Shown here one piece after another: positions 47,201 through 54,599 of a stretch of DNA of 64,000 nt. The position numbers and the translations under genes were made by a program. The notes under the pieces are model-generated. The model made no database searches, had not been told where the DNA came from, and was given only the letters and a program-made list of their open reading frames with translations. The first letter of the stretch is position 1, and the number at the start of each line of letters is the position of its first letter. Origin of the DNA: Piezodorus guildinii (Eukaryota > Arthropoda > Insecta > Hemiptera > Pentatomidae); assembly GCA_023052935.1 (NCBI GenBank), contig CM041293.1, positions 169,281,341 through 169,345,340 of the forward strand, read 5' to 3'.

Positions 47201-50200
47201 ATGATGAACAAATTAAAAAAAATATCTAAAAGATAGCAAGATGCAATAGATCAAAATAAGCCATACATAATTGATTAAATTAATTTAAAAGTTATCATTG
47301 AAATTAGCATTAAAAAAGGCTACGAACTAATTTTACAACCTAATAAATTAGTAACTTAAATTTAGATTTAAATTTAAAGTAAGTAGCTCAAGTTATTTCT
47401 TCATTCAATTATAGTTCTTCTGTGTATTAGATATCAAATATTTGCATTTAAATTTTAAATATTTTCTAAATCAGAGACAATATTGTGCAAACTTTGCCTA
47501 CTACTTATTTTAATTTATTATGATATATGCACGAATTATAGTTTTAAAAAATGTTACAATTTAAAATAATGGAATTTAAAACTTACCATAGAGTAACCGT
47601 GCTCAAATTGATTAATGTAATGTCTACGGGATTTTCCTCAATTGGTTCATTCTGTAAATATATAATACAGCGTAAAAATATTAGAAGTTCTTATTTTTTT
47701 TTTAGATGAATTTAAATACTATAGATTAAAAGAGAATAAATATTTACGTTGGATTTAAAAGGGCGTACGAGAGCCTTGGGTTTCTTCGAAGGAACATCTT
47801 CGTGATCCGTGGTGAGGACTCCATTCGTCTGAAATGTAAACATATGTGTGAATAATTATAATAGTAATGTATTAATAATATGATAATATAAGGTGCAGGG
47901 TCTATTTCACAGAGCTCTAGACCACTGTTCTCCGGGTCCGGACCAATAATTATTAATTTTGTTATTTCTGCCGTGGGGTGACCCTGGGGAGGAAAATCTG
48001 GAGAACGATGGAGGGATTGTGTAGGGAATGATCTTAAGCATCTTTGGATCTCTCTGAGAGGAGCTACAGATCAAGAAGAATGGTTGGCGGCTGCTGAGCA
48101 GTCCAAGGGCAGCCTCATGCGCCTGTTGAGCCAATGGAAGAAGAAGATTGTTACAGGAAGATTAATGGGGCAGAGAGCAAAGGCAGGAGTGGCCTCTATA
48201 AGGACTTTATATACCAATTCAGAAAGTATGAGTGCATAAATGTGCGTCTTTAGAATCTGACGGTAAAGGATAAGGGGAGCAAAAGCCTACTAGCTAGGGG
48301 TGGGCATAATCGAATGACGATTATTGGATCATTCGATTATTTCAATCATTCGAATTAATCGATTATCAGATTAATCGGTTCGGAGAAACTAAATGATCAT
48401 TTGAACTAAATTGTTTAACGATAATCGTTTTTTTTTTTTGCTCATCACATAAATTATATGCATACTACCACCTAGGCTCAGGTATCCTATAGACGAGAAT
48501 GGTGGCATATGGTCTCTCAGAATGCATATTAATCATTCAATCATTCGATTATGAAATCATACGATTATTTAAATCATCGAAGTCCGATCATCCGATTATG
48601 ACGATCATTCGATTATGCCCACCCCTATTACTAGCTTTCATGATTGCGGATGGTCCCAATGACAATGAGCAAGCGGAAGTCAAAGATGAATTTTTCAATG
48701 AGCTGCGAAGATCATAAATATGCCCATAGGTAACATAGTGGTGTTAGGGGATTTAAATGTGCCCGTTGGGCAAAATGTCAGGGTATGTGAGCAGGTCTTC
48801 GAAAAGCCCGGTGAGACAACTAGAAATGATAGTCGAAAGAAAATATTAGATCTATGTCTTTTCAATGATGTGGTAGTTCGTACTATGTTTCCTCACAAAG
48901 AAATATACAAGTATCCGAGATGCGAACTGGGAAGAAGAAAAAAGATCCAACATGTATTATATATTGGTAAAAAAAGAAACGCTGTACGTTTCATTAGAGA
49001 TGTATGGGTTAAACGAGGTTCAGAAAACAATAGTGATTATAGTATAGTGATTAAAACAGATTTCTGTAATCAATCTTAGAGCAAGAAAAAAAAAGTTGAA
49101 AATGAGAAAACACTTCTTGAGAAGATATGCTCTTAAAATTTTAAACTTCCAGAGTTACAAAAGGCATACCAAAACTATGTATTAGTAGAAGCAGATTAGG
49201 TAGACTACGAATAATCTCAAGACATAGAAGAAGCATAGAAAAATCTCTGAGTAGTCTTAACCATAGCTGTAGAAAAAACCAGTTGTAAAGTGAAATGTGG
49301 AGGTATGAAAATAAAGGCCTAGTAAAATTCGTCAATGATAGCCTGCTCACAAGGGAAAAGGATATAATGCATAGGTGGATATAATTCAAGATTGTACCGA
49401 TATCATAGGGCATATCACTAATGAGTGTCCCAGGGTATATTGTAGAGTTCTTAAAAAAAGAGGCTAAGAGACCGTGTTAATCAGACTTGATAGAAACACA
49501 CAGGGTCTTATCATTATCCTCAGGCAGAGTCCTTTGTGGGGAGATGTTGAAAGTTATAAAATATTTTTTTTTTTTTTATTCGTATATAAAACATATAACA
49601 TTGAAAAAAAAATAATAAACTTATTTTCTTAAAACAAGTGACTCACATGTGATGCACGTCGCCCCACGGAACAGGCCAGTGTGTCTCACCGGTGGGTCAC
49701 CCCTCCCCACGGAACAATCAACTGTGACCCAATGGTGGGTACGCCGGCGTGAACGTGTTAAGCAAACCCTCTACACCAACATGGTACAAATGGAACAAAC
49801 TATGACGATGAGAAAGGTTTATTCATTTTATTTTCATGGTGAATCAGAAATCAAGTATGTCATTGCAAAAGATGATGAAGCTGTAGATAAGCTAAGCTAT
49901 GGTAATCTGGTTTTAAAATCTCTTAAGCGGAATTTCTAAATTATGAAAATAGCCAACAAAACAGATAAAATAAGAGGCATAATGCAATGTATCAAATAAA
50001 TTATTATATAAAGCTTGCCTATTGACAATGGTAAATTATGGTTGCCTAATGTAAATTCAGCCATATGTGCAAATCTAATTATATACGAAAGTAAATATTC
50101 CAGAATAAATGCTAGGAAACTATTCATATAACACTAAAATAAAATAATGCATAAAGAATCGGAAGTAAATTTTATTTAAAATATTTCACCAAACCTTTCA

Positions 50201-50344
50201 AACAACTCTTTTTTTATGTGAAACAAAACAAAAACAATTCATATAAAATAATTGCAATTATACAAAAATATCACTAGGCAATATGTTTAAAAAAGAACTA
50301 AGTATATTTCCCATAAGAACTTATATATATATTATATATATATA

Positions 50345-50398
<54 letters not shown>

Positions 50399-50638
50399 CA
50401 ATGAGATACAATTTTTTAGAAATGAAGATTTTATTCTTTTGTTTTTTTAATCTTGAAGGAGAATGTTGGTATCCAATGCTCATATTCTATAATTTATATT
50501 AAGAGACTGGTCTATTTTTGCACAGCATTTATGTAATTATGAAATAGTTAACTGAAATACAGAATGTAAACTAATTTTTAAAAACAAATCTTAACTTACC
50601 CTAGTGCTGTAATCGACTTTGTTCTTTGTAGGATCCAT
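29221..50638 (-). CDS. Probable minus-strand host gene made of very short exons, split by transposons
   Basis: Candidate exons from 5' to 3', each with AG acceptor and GT donor: 50600-50638 (ATG; MDPTKNKVDYSTR), 47748-47828 (ending SKKPKALVRPFKSN), 47587-47651, 41134-41208 (acidic, Pro/Glu-rich), 36726-36800, 36571-36642 (Gln/Pro-rich), 29386-29466 (Ser/Thr-rich) and 29221-29271. All except 47587-47651 are multiples of three and open in phase 0. That exon is 65 nt and leaves phase 2, so it does not join in frame to 41134. At least one exon is missing from this model, or there is more than one gene. Two exons end in similar His-Ser-Tyr-Ala/Ser-Tyr words (LDHSYAYQ, REHSYSY). No stop is reached at 29221, so the 3' end lies further on or is unlocated. 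Protein family not recognised; the layout resembles the palindromic twin gene. Introns hold most of the transposons of this window. Confidence 0.5.
29701..30902 (+). pseudogene. Mariner-like element, internally deleted and split by a SINE
   Basis: Terminal inverted repeats of about 30 bp (cgggttctttcacatgaaa at 29702 and catgtgacacaaccc ending about 30901) enclose a broken transposase. The N-terminal helix-turn-helix region is clear (HSAAEAARNVCKAFGKG, then RTIRRWFVKFSDGD; 29881-30053). It is interrupted by SINE 30054-30337 and continues as RGRPSSVIDN and a second helix-turn-helix. The middle of the catalytic domain, with the first Asp, is deleted near 30550. The end keeps LPHPPYSPDLSPTDYHL with the last catalytic Asp, and WEKCVEKEGKYF. 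Several stops and frameshifts follow. Not functional. Confidence 0.85.
30054..30337 (+). mobile_element. tRNA-derived SINE family 1, copy 2, inside mariner
   Basis: Full-length copy with A-box-like, B-box-like and central blocks and the aaataaataaacaaa tail. It is flanked by an 11-bp duplication accgacttgga (30043-30053 and 30338-30348) that belongs to the mariner coding sequence. Confidence 0.92.
30903..31318. other. Unassigned DNA
   Basis: No gene or repeat recognised; one short inverted pair around acttgttaac near 31115. Confidence 0.35.
31319..31660 (+). pseudogene. LINE RT fragment related to family D
   Basis: A frame with LQSFLNDRIFSVCEGTEVS, then a damaged form of the Gly-Val-Pro-Gln-Gly-Ser block and Ile-His-Thr-His-Asp-Met-Pro-Thr matches the RT segment of LINE D just before its catalytic motif. 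Both ends are lost and the Tyr-Ala-Asp-Asp motif is not recognisable. Confidence 0.65.
31785..34965 (+). pseudogene. Jockey-like LINE, family A, long copy with broken ORF2
   Basis: Starts near the end of ORF1 (about 31800-31895). ORF2 begins near 31897 with SILLWNANGV. The endonuclease (to about 32620) shows LIGADLNAKHQQWGA and SDHSPL with frame breaks near 31985 and 32600. The region 32620-33545 is coding-like in shifted frames, up to a Phe-Gly-Phe-Arg-Ser-Gly-His-Ser-Thr block. From about 33550 to 34545 there is an open stretch of 331 codons: AFLDIAQAFERVWHDGL, GVPQGSVLGPIL, the catalytic Phe-Ala-Asp-Asp-Thr and the ending AQWPRDLL. The 3' UTR holds a short hairpin-prone block and an AATAAA signal near 34944, followed by an (act)n end. 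Base use is richer in C than the surroundings. Confidence 0.85.
34975..35267. mobile_element. Foldback MITE of about 290 bp
   Basis: Long imperfect inverted arms of about 120 bp: ttttcttacacctttatttt at the left pairs with its near-complement aaaataaaggtgtgagaaaa at the right, and ggggttctttccccattat pairs with ataatggggaaagaacccc. It lies directly after the 3' end of LINE A. No open frame; target duplication not certain. Confidence 0.75.
35268..35640. other. Unassigned intronic DNA
   Basis: No gene or repeat recognised. Confidence 0.3.
35641..36520 (-). pseudogene. Strongly decayed LINE D-like fragment
   Basis: Shares blocks with the decayed minus-strand copy at 38-40 kb (tgggccctatgtcattctt, and aggagagaatat followed by gagaaac). 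That copy aligns to LINE D at the protein level, so this is read as the same family on the minus strand. It is interrupted by SINE family 1 at 36088-36382. No frame survives. Confidence 0.45.
36088..36382 (+). mobile_element. tRNA-derived SINE family 1, copy 3
   Basis: Full-length copy with gtagcagggtggttagc, gttcaaacccgcagg, ttcggaggggacgtt and the same tail. The 15-bp duplication atctaatgttagaca lies at 36073-36087 and 36383-36397. It has a few extra bases (a ggga run) before the tRNA-like head. Confidence 0.9.
36965..37935 (+). pseudogene. CR1/L2-like LINE, C-terminal fragment and 3' end
   Basis: An open frame (about 37024-37494, 155 codons) encodes a C-terminal region typical of LINEs outside Jockey: a Cys-Cys patch, repeated Arg/Leu segments and the closing block ARSTLFWNTLPSHIRYAPSQ, then a short tail. 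The RT catalytic core is absent. The A/T-rich 3' UTR ends at an AATAAA-containing aagaataaagttctttttt and an (attc)n tail near 37918-37935, a tail type seen in CR1/L2-like groups. The clade is inferred from the C-terminal motif and tail only. Confidence 0.6.
37936..38160. other. Unassigned DNA
   Basis: Nothing recognised. Confidence 0.3.
38572..38692 (+). mobile_element. Very short LINE A 3' end with target duplication
   Basis: Only about the last 110 bp of the LINE A 3' UTR (from gttttactttgtacatatgg through aataaagcaatat) plus a poly(A) run. It is flanked by aatatttgtacga at about 38540-38552 and 38687-38699. Confidence 0.85.
38769..39005 (+). mobile_element. SINE family 2, 5'-truncated at the B box
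   Basis: Begins at the B-box-like gttcgaatccc, has a G/C-richer body with several short inverted repeats, and ends in an A run. The 11-bp duplication atatcgtctgc (38758-38768 and 39006-39016) belongs to the surrounding LINE. The tRNA-like head with the A box is missing. Different from family 1 in the body. Confidence 0.75.
39358..39655. mobile_element. Hairpin element family H1, copy 2 (298 bp)
   Basis: Same build as 15399-15703: gttgaccgttgagaattact at the start, near-perfect inverted halves, and the word gccaacgttt with its complement. A 12-bp duplication gataaaatattg flanks it (39346-39357 and 39656-39667). Hammerhead-like words on the plus strand: ctgatga 39553-39559 and gaaac 39578-39582, bracketing gaccc/gggtc. 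Confidence 0.85.
40031..40680. other. Unassigned intronic DNA
   Basis: A 79-codon plus-strand frame at 40045 has no recognisable domain and is not supported as a gene. Nothing else recognised. Confidence 0.3.
40695..40955 (+). mobile_element. tRNA-derived SINE family 1, copy 4 (diverged)
   Basis: Keeps tgtagcatagtggtgg, gttcaaacccgcagg, the cctatcc block and the tail ttaaataaataaacaaac, but part of the central block is lost. Flanked by actttgtatttaa (40682-40694 and 40956-40968). Confidence 0.85.
41305..41745 (-). mobile_element. 5'-truncated LINE family B, C-terminal region and 3' UTR
   Basis: On the minus strand an intact frame (41726 to 41403) runs from MTIIRPIWTYEVELWGS to RRLKRRWPRDLLV and a stop, followed by a 3' UTR with an AATAAA-like word. 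Only the region after the RT palm is kept. Confidence 0.8.
41836..42886. mobile_element. Non-autonomous DNA element with CACAGTGGGGC ends
   Basis: Perfect 11-bp terminal inverted repeats cacagtggggc (41836-41846) and gccccactgtg (42876-42886) bound 1051 bp of A/T-rich DNA without a convincing frame. No clear target duplication (short gg/gg at most), so the superfamily is left open. Just left of it is a G/C-richer 85-bp stretch of unknown origin. Confidence 0.5.
43018..43140 (+). mobile_element. Short LINE family B RT fragment
   Basis: Matches the family B segment that reads Tyr-Lys-Leu-Arg-Lys-Phe and Leu-Thr-Asp-Arg (compare 52150-52250 and 54605-54710). Both ends missing. Confidence 0.7.
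43170..46010 (+). pseudogene. LINE family A deletion derivative lacking most of the RT
   Basis: Leader from about 43170; ORF1 from about 43440 in broken frames: RPPPIFVKNIKN, then MRNLHSSSPVEAIKEEL, and a first zinc knuckle CHNCQAYG cut short at about 44130-44150 and joined to the Pro-rich ORF1 tail (44151-44403). ORF2 opens with SILLWNANGV (about 44418), is cut after the Thr-Glu-Thr of the endonuclease (about 44515), resumes at SPNYWPTDPNRNPDILDFF and SDHSPL, then jumps at about 44712 to the C-terminal segment TRIKRIELNRRFGRL and ends RQWPRDVL near 45168. The RT palm is missing entirely. The 3' UTR is interrupted by unique DNA (about 45345-45895) and ends with AATAAA near 45990. Three internal deletions in one copy. 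Confidence 0.75.
45345..45895. other. G/C-richer insert in the LINE A 3' UTR
   Basis: About 550 bp absent from the family A 3' UTR at 34546-34965. More balanced in base composition than its surroundings. Open frames on both strands (45606-45878 minus, 45731-45931 plus) show no domain. No terminal repeats recognised. Confidence 0.4.
46020..46980 (+). pseudogene. LINE family B fragment, RT to 3' end
   Basis: Starts at the family's Gly-Val-Pro-Gln-Gly-Ser-like block, contains a changed catalytic motif (Tyr-Ala-Tyr-Asp-Thr, near 46137-46153), a Leu-Asp-Lys-Arg-Leu segment near 46383, and ends Arg-Leu-Lys-Arg-Lys-Trp before the 3' UTR with aataaaatgt at about 46970. Several frameshifts. Follows directly on the LINE A copy. 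Confidence 0.75.
46980..47260 (+). pseudogene. Degenerate mariner-like N-terminal fragment
   Basis: Short frames spell a damaged mariner DNA-binding region: a Phe-Arg-Lys-Gly segment, KWFARFKTENCD near 47127-47162, and Val-Asn-Asp-Glu-Gln-Ile-Lys near 47195-47218. Frames are shifted between the pieces and no catalytic part remains. Less similar to the mariner at 29.7 kb than that copy is to itself across the SINE. Confidence 0.5.
47880..48240 (+). pseudogene. RTE-like LINE, C-terminal fragment
   Basis: A frame from about 47985 to 48240 reads GERWRDCVGNDLKHLW, then a segment with Ala-Thr-Asp-Gln-Glu-Glu-Trp and a Ser-Gln-Trp-Lys-Lys-Lys tail before a TAA. The Arg-Trp-Arg-Asp-Cys-Val and Glu-Glu-Trp words are typical of the C-terminus of insect LINE ORF2 proteins of the RTE/R1 type. 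Clade inferred only. Confidence 0.5.
48295..48627. mobile_element. Non-autonomous hAT-like MITE (333 bp)
   Basis: Terminal inverted repeats taggggtgggcataatcga and tcgattatgcccacccta-like end (ending ...cccaccccta). 8-bp flanks ctactagc (48287-48294) and ttactagc (48628-48635) differ by one base, a slightly aged target duplication. The interior is built of repeated cgatta/taatcg words. It interrupts LINE endonuclease-like sequence. Confidence 0.85.
48636..49540 (+). pseudogene. RTE-like LINE endonuclease fragment
   Basis: Downstream of the MITE a frame reads Pro-Asn-Asp...Glu-Phe-Phe-Asn-Glu-Leu-Arg and, in the next frame, NIVVLGDLNVPVGQN (48727-48775), the catalytic Gly-Asp-Leu-Asn block of an APE-type endonuclease. 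It continues through a Phe-Asn-Asp-Val-Val segment to Ser-Asp-Tyr-Ser near 49033, where the Ser-Asp-His motif is expected (His changed to Tyr). Beyond 49080 only decayed coding-like DNA is seen, to about 49540. Confidence 0.65.
49541..50324. other. Unassigned intronic DNA
   Basis: A poly-T run near 49565 and a short G/C-richer block around 49650-49760 with repeated gtgggt words. A 96-codon frame at 49649 is unrecognised and not supported. Confidence 0.3.
50325..50396. repeat. (AT)n microsatellite
   Basis: AT run of about 70 bp with occasional interruptions. The minus-strand frame over it is an artefact of the repeat. Confidence 0.95.
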
Positions 50639-50812
50639 ATCTTATAACCTAAAATAAAAAAATAAAAATTATTATTTAATAAGTCACAATTGATTCATAA
50701 TGTGAGGTAATTTTCAATAACAAAATCAAATTCAAAATTGTAACCTTTTGATAAATAGTCTACACGTTGCATTTTCGATTAAAATGTTGAATCTGTTTAT
50801 TACTGTCACTTA

Positions 50813-51545
50813 CTATATATAGTAAGGGAAGGTATTGCGATCGTGAAAATTCAACGGAATTACACGTTTTAGGGTCCCCTTAGTCCAAATAACCAAGTCT
50901 CGCAAATAGGTCTGTGGGTGTGTGTGGTAAGTCCCGGGCGGAAACGGTAAGTCCTATGAAACTGAAATTTCATATTTAAGACAACTATAGGCCCGAGACG
51001 TGAAAAAACTTTTTTCATCAAAATGAGCTTACCAGAAGAGCCACTTTATACTATGCATTTTGCACCTTTTTTCGATTTTCTCAACGACGATTTTGATTAA
51101 ACTCCCTATATCTATGTAAAGTGTAATGGGTTTTAATATCATATAGATTTTATTTTGATAAAATTAGTCTGACAGGGCTTAAATGCCGATATTTTAAATT
51201 TCTTCTTCTAAAGTACTTTTAATTTTGTATATTTTATAAAAATAACCATATTATCTAGTTAGTATTGATAAACAACAGCTAAATATGCAAGTTGAGCAAA
51301 TTTGAAAAGCAACTAAACGATAAAACTGAAAAATATTTTTTTAATAAAATTTTTCGTTTTTGAACATAAGAACAGTGATATACTGTTGGAAAGCTAAAGA
51401 TATTTAGAAAAAAATATTATCTAAAACACAAGATCTTGTAAAAGATAATAGAGAGTGATAAAAACCGATAAAACTAAGTGATTTTTTAGATATTAATATC
51501 ATAGATTTTTTAATAAAACACATGTTTCTATAGAAATTTAATTTA
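50813..51545 (+). repeat. Dispersed repeat R, longest copy in the window
   Basis: Begins tatatatagtaagggaa-like with gtattgcgatcgtgaaaat. It continues through gggtccccttagtcc, a gtgtgtggtaagtc block, ttgcaccttttttcgatttt, ctgacagggcttaaatgccg and aaaagataatagagagtgat, and ends around aataaaacacatgtttctat. No open frame longer than noise, no terminal repeats seen. Other copies: 22190-22400, 23775-23990 with 28479-28965, 63280-63430 and 63890-64000; weaker matches to its far end at about 12895-12935, 13665-13750 and 54020-54150. Confidence 0.8.
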
Positions 51546-51757
51546 ACTAATTCTTTAATGGTTTCACTCATTTTTTATCTCTTACTGTTTTTGAAAATTC
51601 TTTAATCGATTCTAAACACAGTAAGTAAAAGGCGTTGCTCACACCAGATTTTTTTAAATATTTACTTTAATTCTTATTATTTATTATTTTCATTGTTTAT
51701 AATTATTAGGTAAGAGAGAAGTTTTTATATTATTGGTTATATTTAGTTATTTCAATA

Positions 51758-51900
51758 CATTGACATGATTTAGATAAGAATTTATGACTTTTGATATGAT
51801 CTAGATAAGAAGATATGAGTTTCGATATGATCTTGATAAGAAGGTTTAACTTTCGAAATGACCTAGAAGAGAAAATATAAATTTCGAAATTTTAACTTTA
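51758..51900. repeat. Minisatellite, unit of about 37 bp (block 1)
   Basis: Imperfect tandem units with the core gatctagataagaagatatgag. About four units. The same units reappear at 53553-53757 on the far side of a LINE B fragment. Confidence 0.8.
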
Positions 51901-51904
51901 ATCT

Positions 51905-53010
51905 TTTTTTTTGATTCGAGGAGAACAGAAGCGGATCTCGAGTCTAGTTATTGGAACACACACTTCCACAGGTTATACCCGATCCTAGATTCAAATACGT
52001 CATTCCTGATCACCAGGTTGGATTCCGATCATCTCATTCTACTATTCAGAAGTGCCATCGTGTGGTGAATGAGGTATCCTCTATATTGGAGCGCGGAATG
52101 TACTGCACTGGAACTTTTCTCGACGTGAAACAGGCTTTTGACCAAGTTATGAATCCAGGAATACTCTACAAACTCCGCAAATTCCTCTTCTCGACATATT
52201 TTCTAATAATATGCTCCCACCTTACAGATAGAACCTTTAAAGTTAATCATAATCTCTCCTACTCCTCAGTATTCAGTCAGCCGGTGTACCTCAAGGTAGT
52301 ATGCTAAGCCCAATCCTCTTCACGGTGTATACAGCTGTTTTCCCTATCCATACAAGACTGTATCTCCACTTACGCTGATGGCACATTTGTGCTACCCGTG
52401 AATAATGATCCTACAGCCGCTTCCCAAATCCTACAGAGCCATGTGTCAGCCATTTAAGAATGATGTCAGAATTGGAGAATTAAAATAAATCCCACCAAAT
52501 CACCTTCCTTTATTCATACCCACTCATAACTGTAGAACAGATACAATACCTTGGACTTTTGGACTGGACCTTGACAAACGTCTTACATGGAATCCTCATA
52601 CGAGACATAAACGACAAGGAACTGCTTGTAAATAGATATCGACTATTAAAACACTTACTTGACAAACGATCAAAACACGACAAATCCTCCTTACTTTGCT
52701 ACCAACAAACTCATCCAAAGAGACCTGATTATCCCACTAGTTGCAAAAATTGCCCGAATACACCTCCTTTTATTCCAAATTATCCGCCCATACAAACCCG
52801 CTTGTCCGTGTCCTCTCATCTACATCTATTCCTGATAATCCTACGAGTCGTCTTAAAAGTCGGTGGTCTTGAGACCTGCTGTTTAAAGATTAAAGAGCTA
52901 CCGCTCGGTAGATTATTTTCAAGACTTTTTCAAGCCAATGTTCTGTAAATAGCTCATTTACTTATTGTACTATGTACAGTTATACATTTCAATAAAATTA
53001 TTTTTAAAAC
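51905..53010 (+). pseudogene. LINE family B fragment, RT to 3' end
   Basis: The frame 51951-52307 gives an RT start: PDHQVGFRSSHSTIQ, MYCTGTFLDVKQAFDQV. A frameshift then leads to Gln-Pro-Val-Tyr-Leu-Lys in place of the Gly-Val-Pro-Gln-Gly-Ser block and a changed catalytic word near 52373-52387 (Tyr-Ala-Asp-Gly-Thr, Asp to Gly). The C-terminal part follows in shifted frames; the 3' end is aataaaatt near 52992. Lies between two minisatellite blocks. Confidence 0.8.
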
Positions 53011-53552
53011 TTTGAAATGAAACATGTCTATTAGTTTTTAAAAGATGAAAGAGACTAATACAAATTTATATGTGGGATTGATTATTTATTATGCAATCTC
53101 TATGTACTTTAAATAGTATTTATAAAATTAATAAAGTTACGCTAATATTCATATAATAAGTTGTGCAAAAGCTATAAAAATATGGATATTTTAGAGACTT
53201 AGGCTTGTTTATATTTTACAGCATTACTTTAGGAATACTCTTAGTAAAATTAATAAACTTACGGGATAGGAATTTATAAAAACTACTGTTTGATAAAAAA
53301 TTTTTAAAGCTGAGGTTTATCGAGGTGAAGCTATAAGAATATAAATGACTGAAATATTAGTTATTGATGTTCTATTTAATAAGTAGGAAATTTATCTGTA
53401 TACGCCTTACAGATGAAACCAAATGTTTCACACTATTTTCAAAATTTTGATGTATCTTTATAAGATTAGAATACTTTTGGTCATAATAGAAGATATGTTG
53501 TAATTTCAGTGCGTTGGAATATGGATTATTGTGACTTAGCCAACAAAATTGT
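53011..53552. other. Unassigned A/T-rich DNA
   Basis: No gene recognised. Confidence 0.3.
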
Positions 53553-53757
53553 AAATAAGAAATAGATAAGAAGATATGAGTTTACATATAATATAGATAA
53601 GAAGATATGAAGTTAGAAATTATCTAGATAAGAAGATATAATTATCTATAAGACCTAGATAAGATATGAATTTTGAAATTGTCTAGGTAAAAAGATATAA
53701 ATATCGATGAGATTTAGATAAGATATGAATTTCGACATGATATAGATAAAAAACCAT
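53553..53757. repeat. Minisatellite, unit of about 37 bp (block 2)
   Basis: Five or six diverged units of the form tagataagaagatatgagttt, same family as block 1 at 51758-51900. Confidence 0.8.
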
Positions 53758-53794
53758 GTACCTCTACAACCTTTGAAGGATCTTGGGTTCAGTA

Positions 53795-54030
53795 CATATA
53801 GTACTGTTTATTTTAGTTTATGTTATATACTGTTTTACGGCCAACCAAGGAGGTGATTTGGCATAAAACTCAATCGATCACTTGGTTTTTCCACAGTTTT
53901 GGAAACCCACTTTATAGAGCCTGGGTGTGCTCCAGGAGGGTCTCTTTACCCCGGGGACACTCCACGGTCGAAATAACAGAATAAATCATTATGCCTCGGG
54001 CGGGATTCGAACCTAGGACCTGGAGAACAA
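53795..54030 (-). mobile_element. SINE family 3
   Basis: On the minus strand it starts at the B-box-like ggttcgaatcccgcccgagg, has a body with ccccggggt and a ctcctggagcacacccaggct hairpin, and ends in an A-rich tail. No target duplication found. Body unlike families 1 and 2. Confidence 0.6.
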
Positions 54031-54334
54031 TAAATTATCTACGGCAATCAGATTTTTTTATCCACTTTTGATCTCTCTCCATTAATTTTTATAATTGTGT
54101 GTATTATCTAATATTTTTTGTAAATCTTCAGCTTTCTAACAGTAGAGTCTATATTACAGTTTTTATGTCCCAAAGCACAAAAATTGCATACGAAAATATG
54201 TTTGCTCCTTTCTCCTTTGGATTGGATATCGTATTCATTCAAATTATGTTTTATATGTTTTTTATCAGTGTTAAAAAGATGATATGGTTATTTTTTATAG
54301 AATCTACGAAAGAAAATATACATATATACTTATA

Positions 54335-54337
54335 CAC

Positions 54338-54390
<53 letters not shown>
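54335..54390. repeat. (AT)n microsatellite
   Basis: AT dinucleotide run; the surrounding 108-codon frame is an artefact of it. Confidence 0.95.
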
Positions 54391-54394
<4 letters not shown>

Positions 54395-54599
54395 CTTTGG
54401 AGAAAGAAAATTTAAAATTTTCTAACCACTCCTCCTCCGCTCCTAGTCATCTAGGTAAAATATGCATTTACATATTTAAACTCGCAATATTTTAGAATTA
54501 AACCATAATATTTAGTTTTTAATTAATGAGAGAGGCTAATATGATTTTAGTTATGTTACATATTATTTATTATGTAATAAAAATGTACTTTAAATGATT

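Noticed and set aside
48499..48717. Plus-strand frame of 72 codons as a gene start
   Set aside because: Its first two thirds lie in the MITE at 48295-48627; only the end belongs to the LINE endonuclease remnant.
50298..50483. Frame with Tyr-Ile repeats
   Set aside because: Product of the (AT)n microsatellite.
54099..54425. Frame of 108 codons with Tyr-Ile repeats
   Set aside because: Also runs through an (AT)n tract; no splice context or domain.
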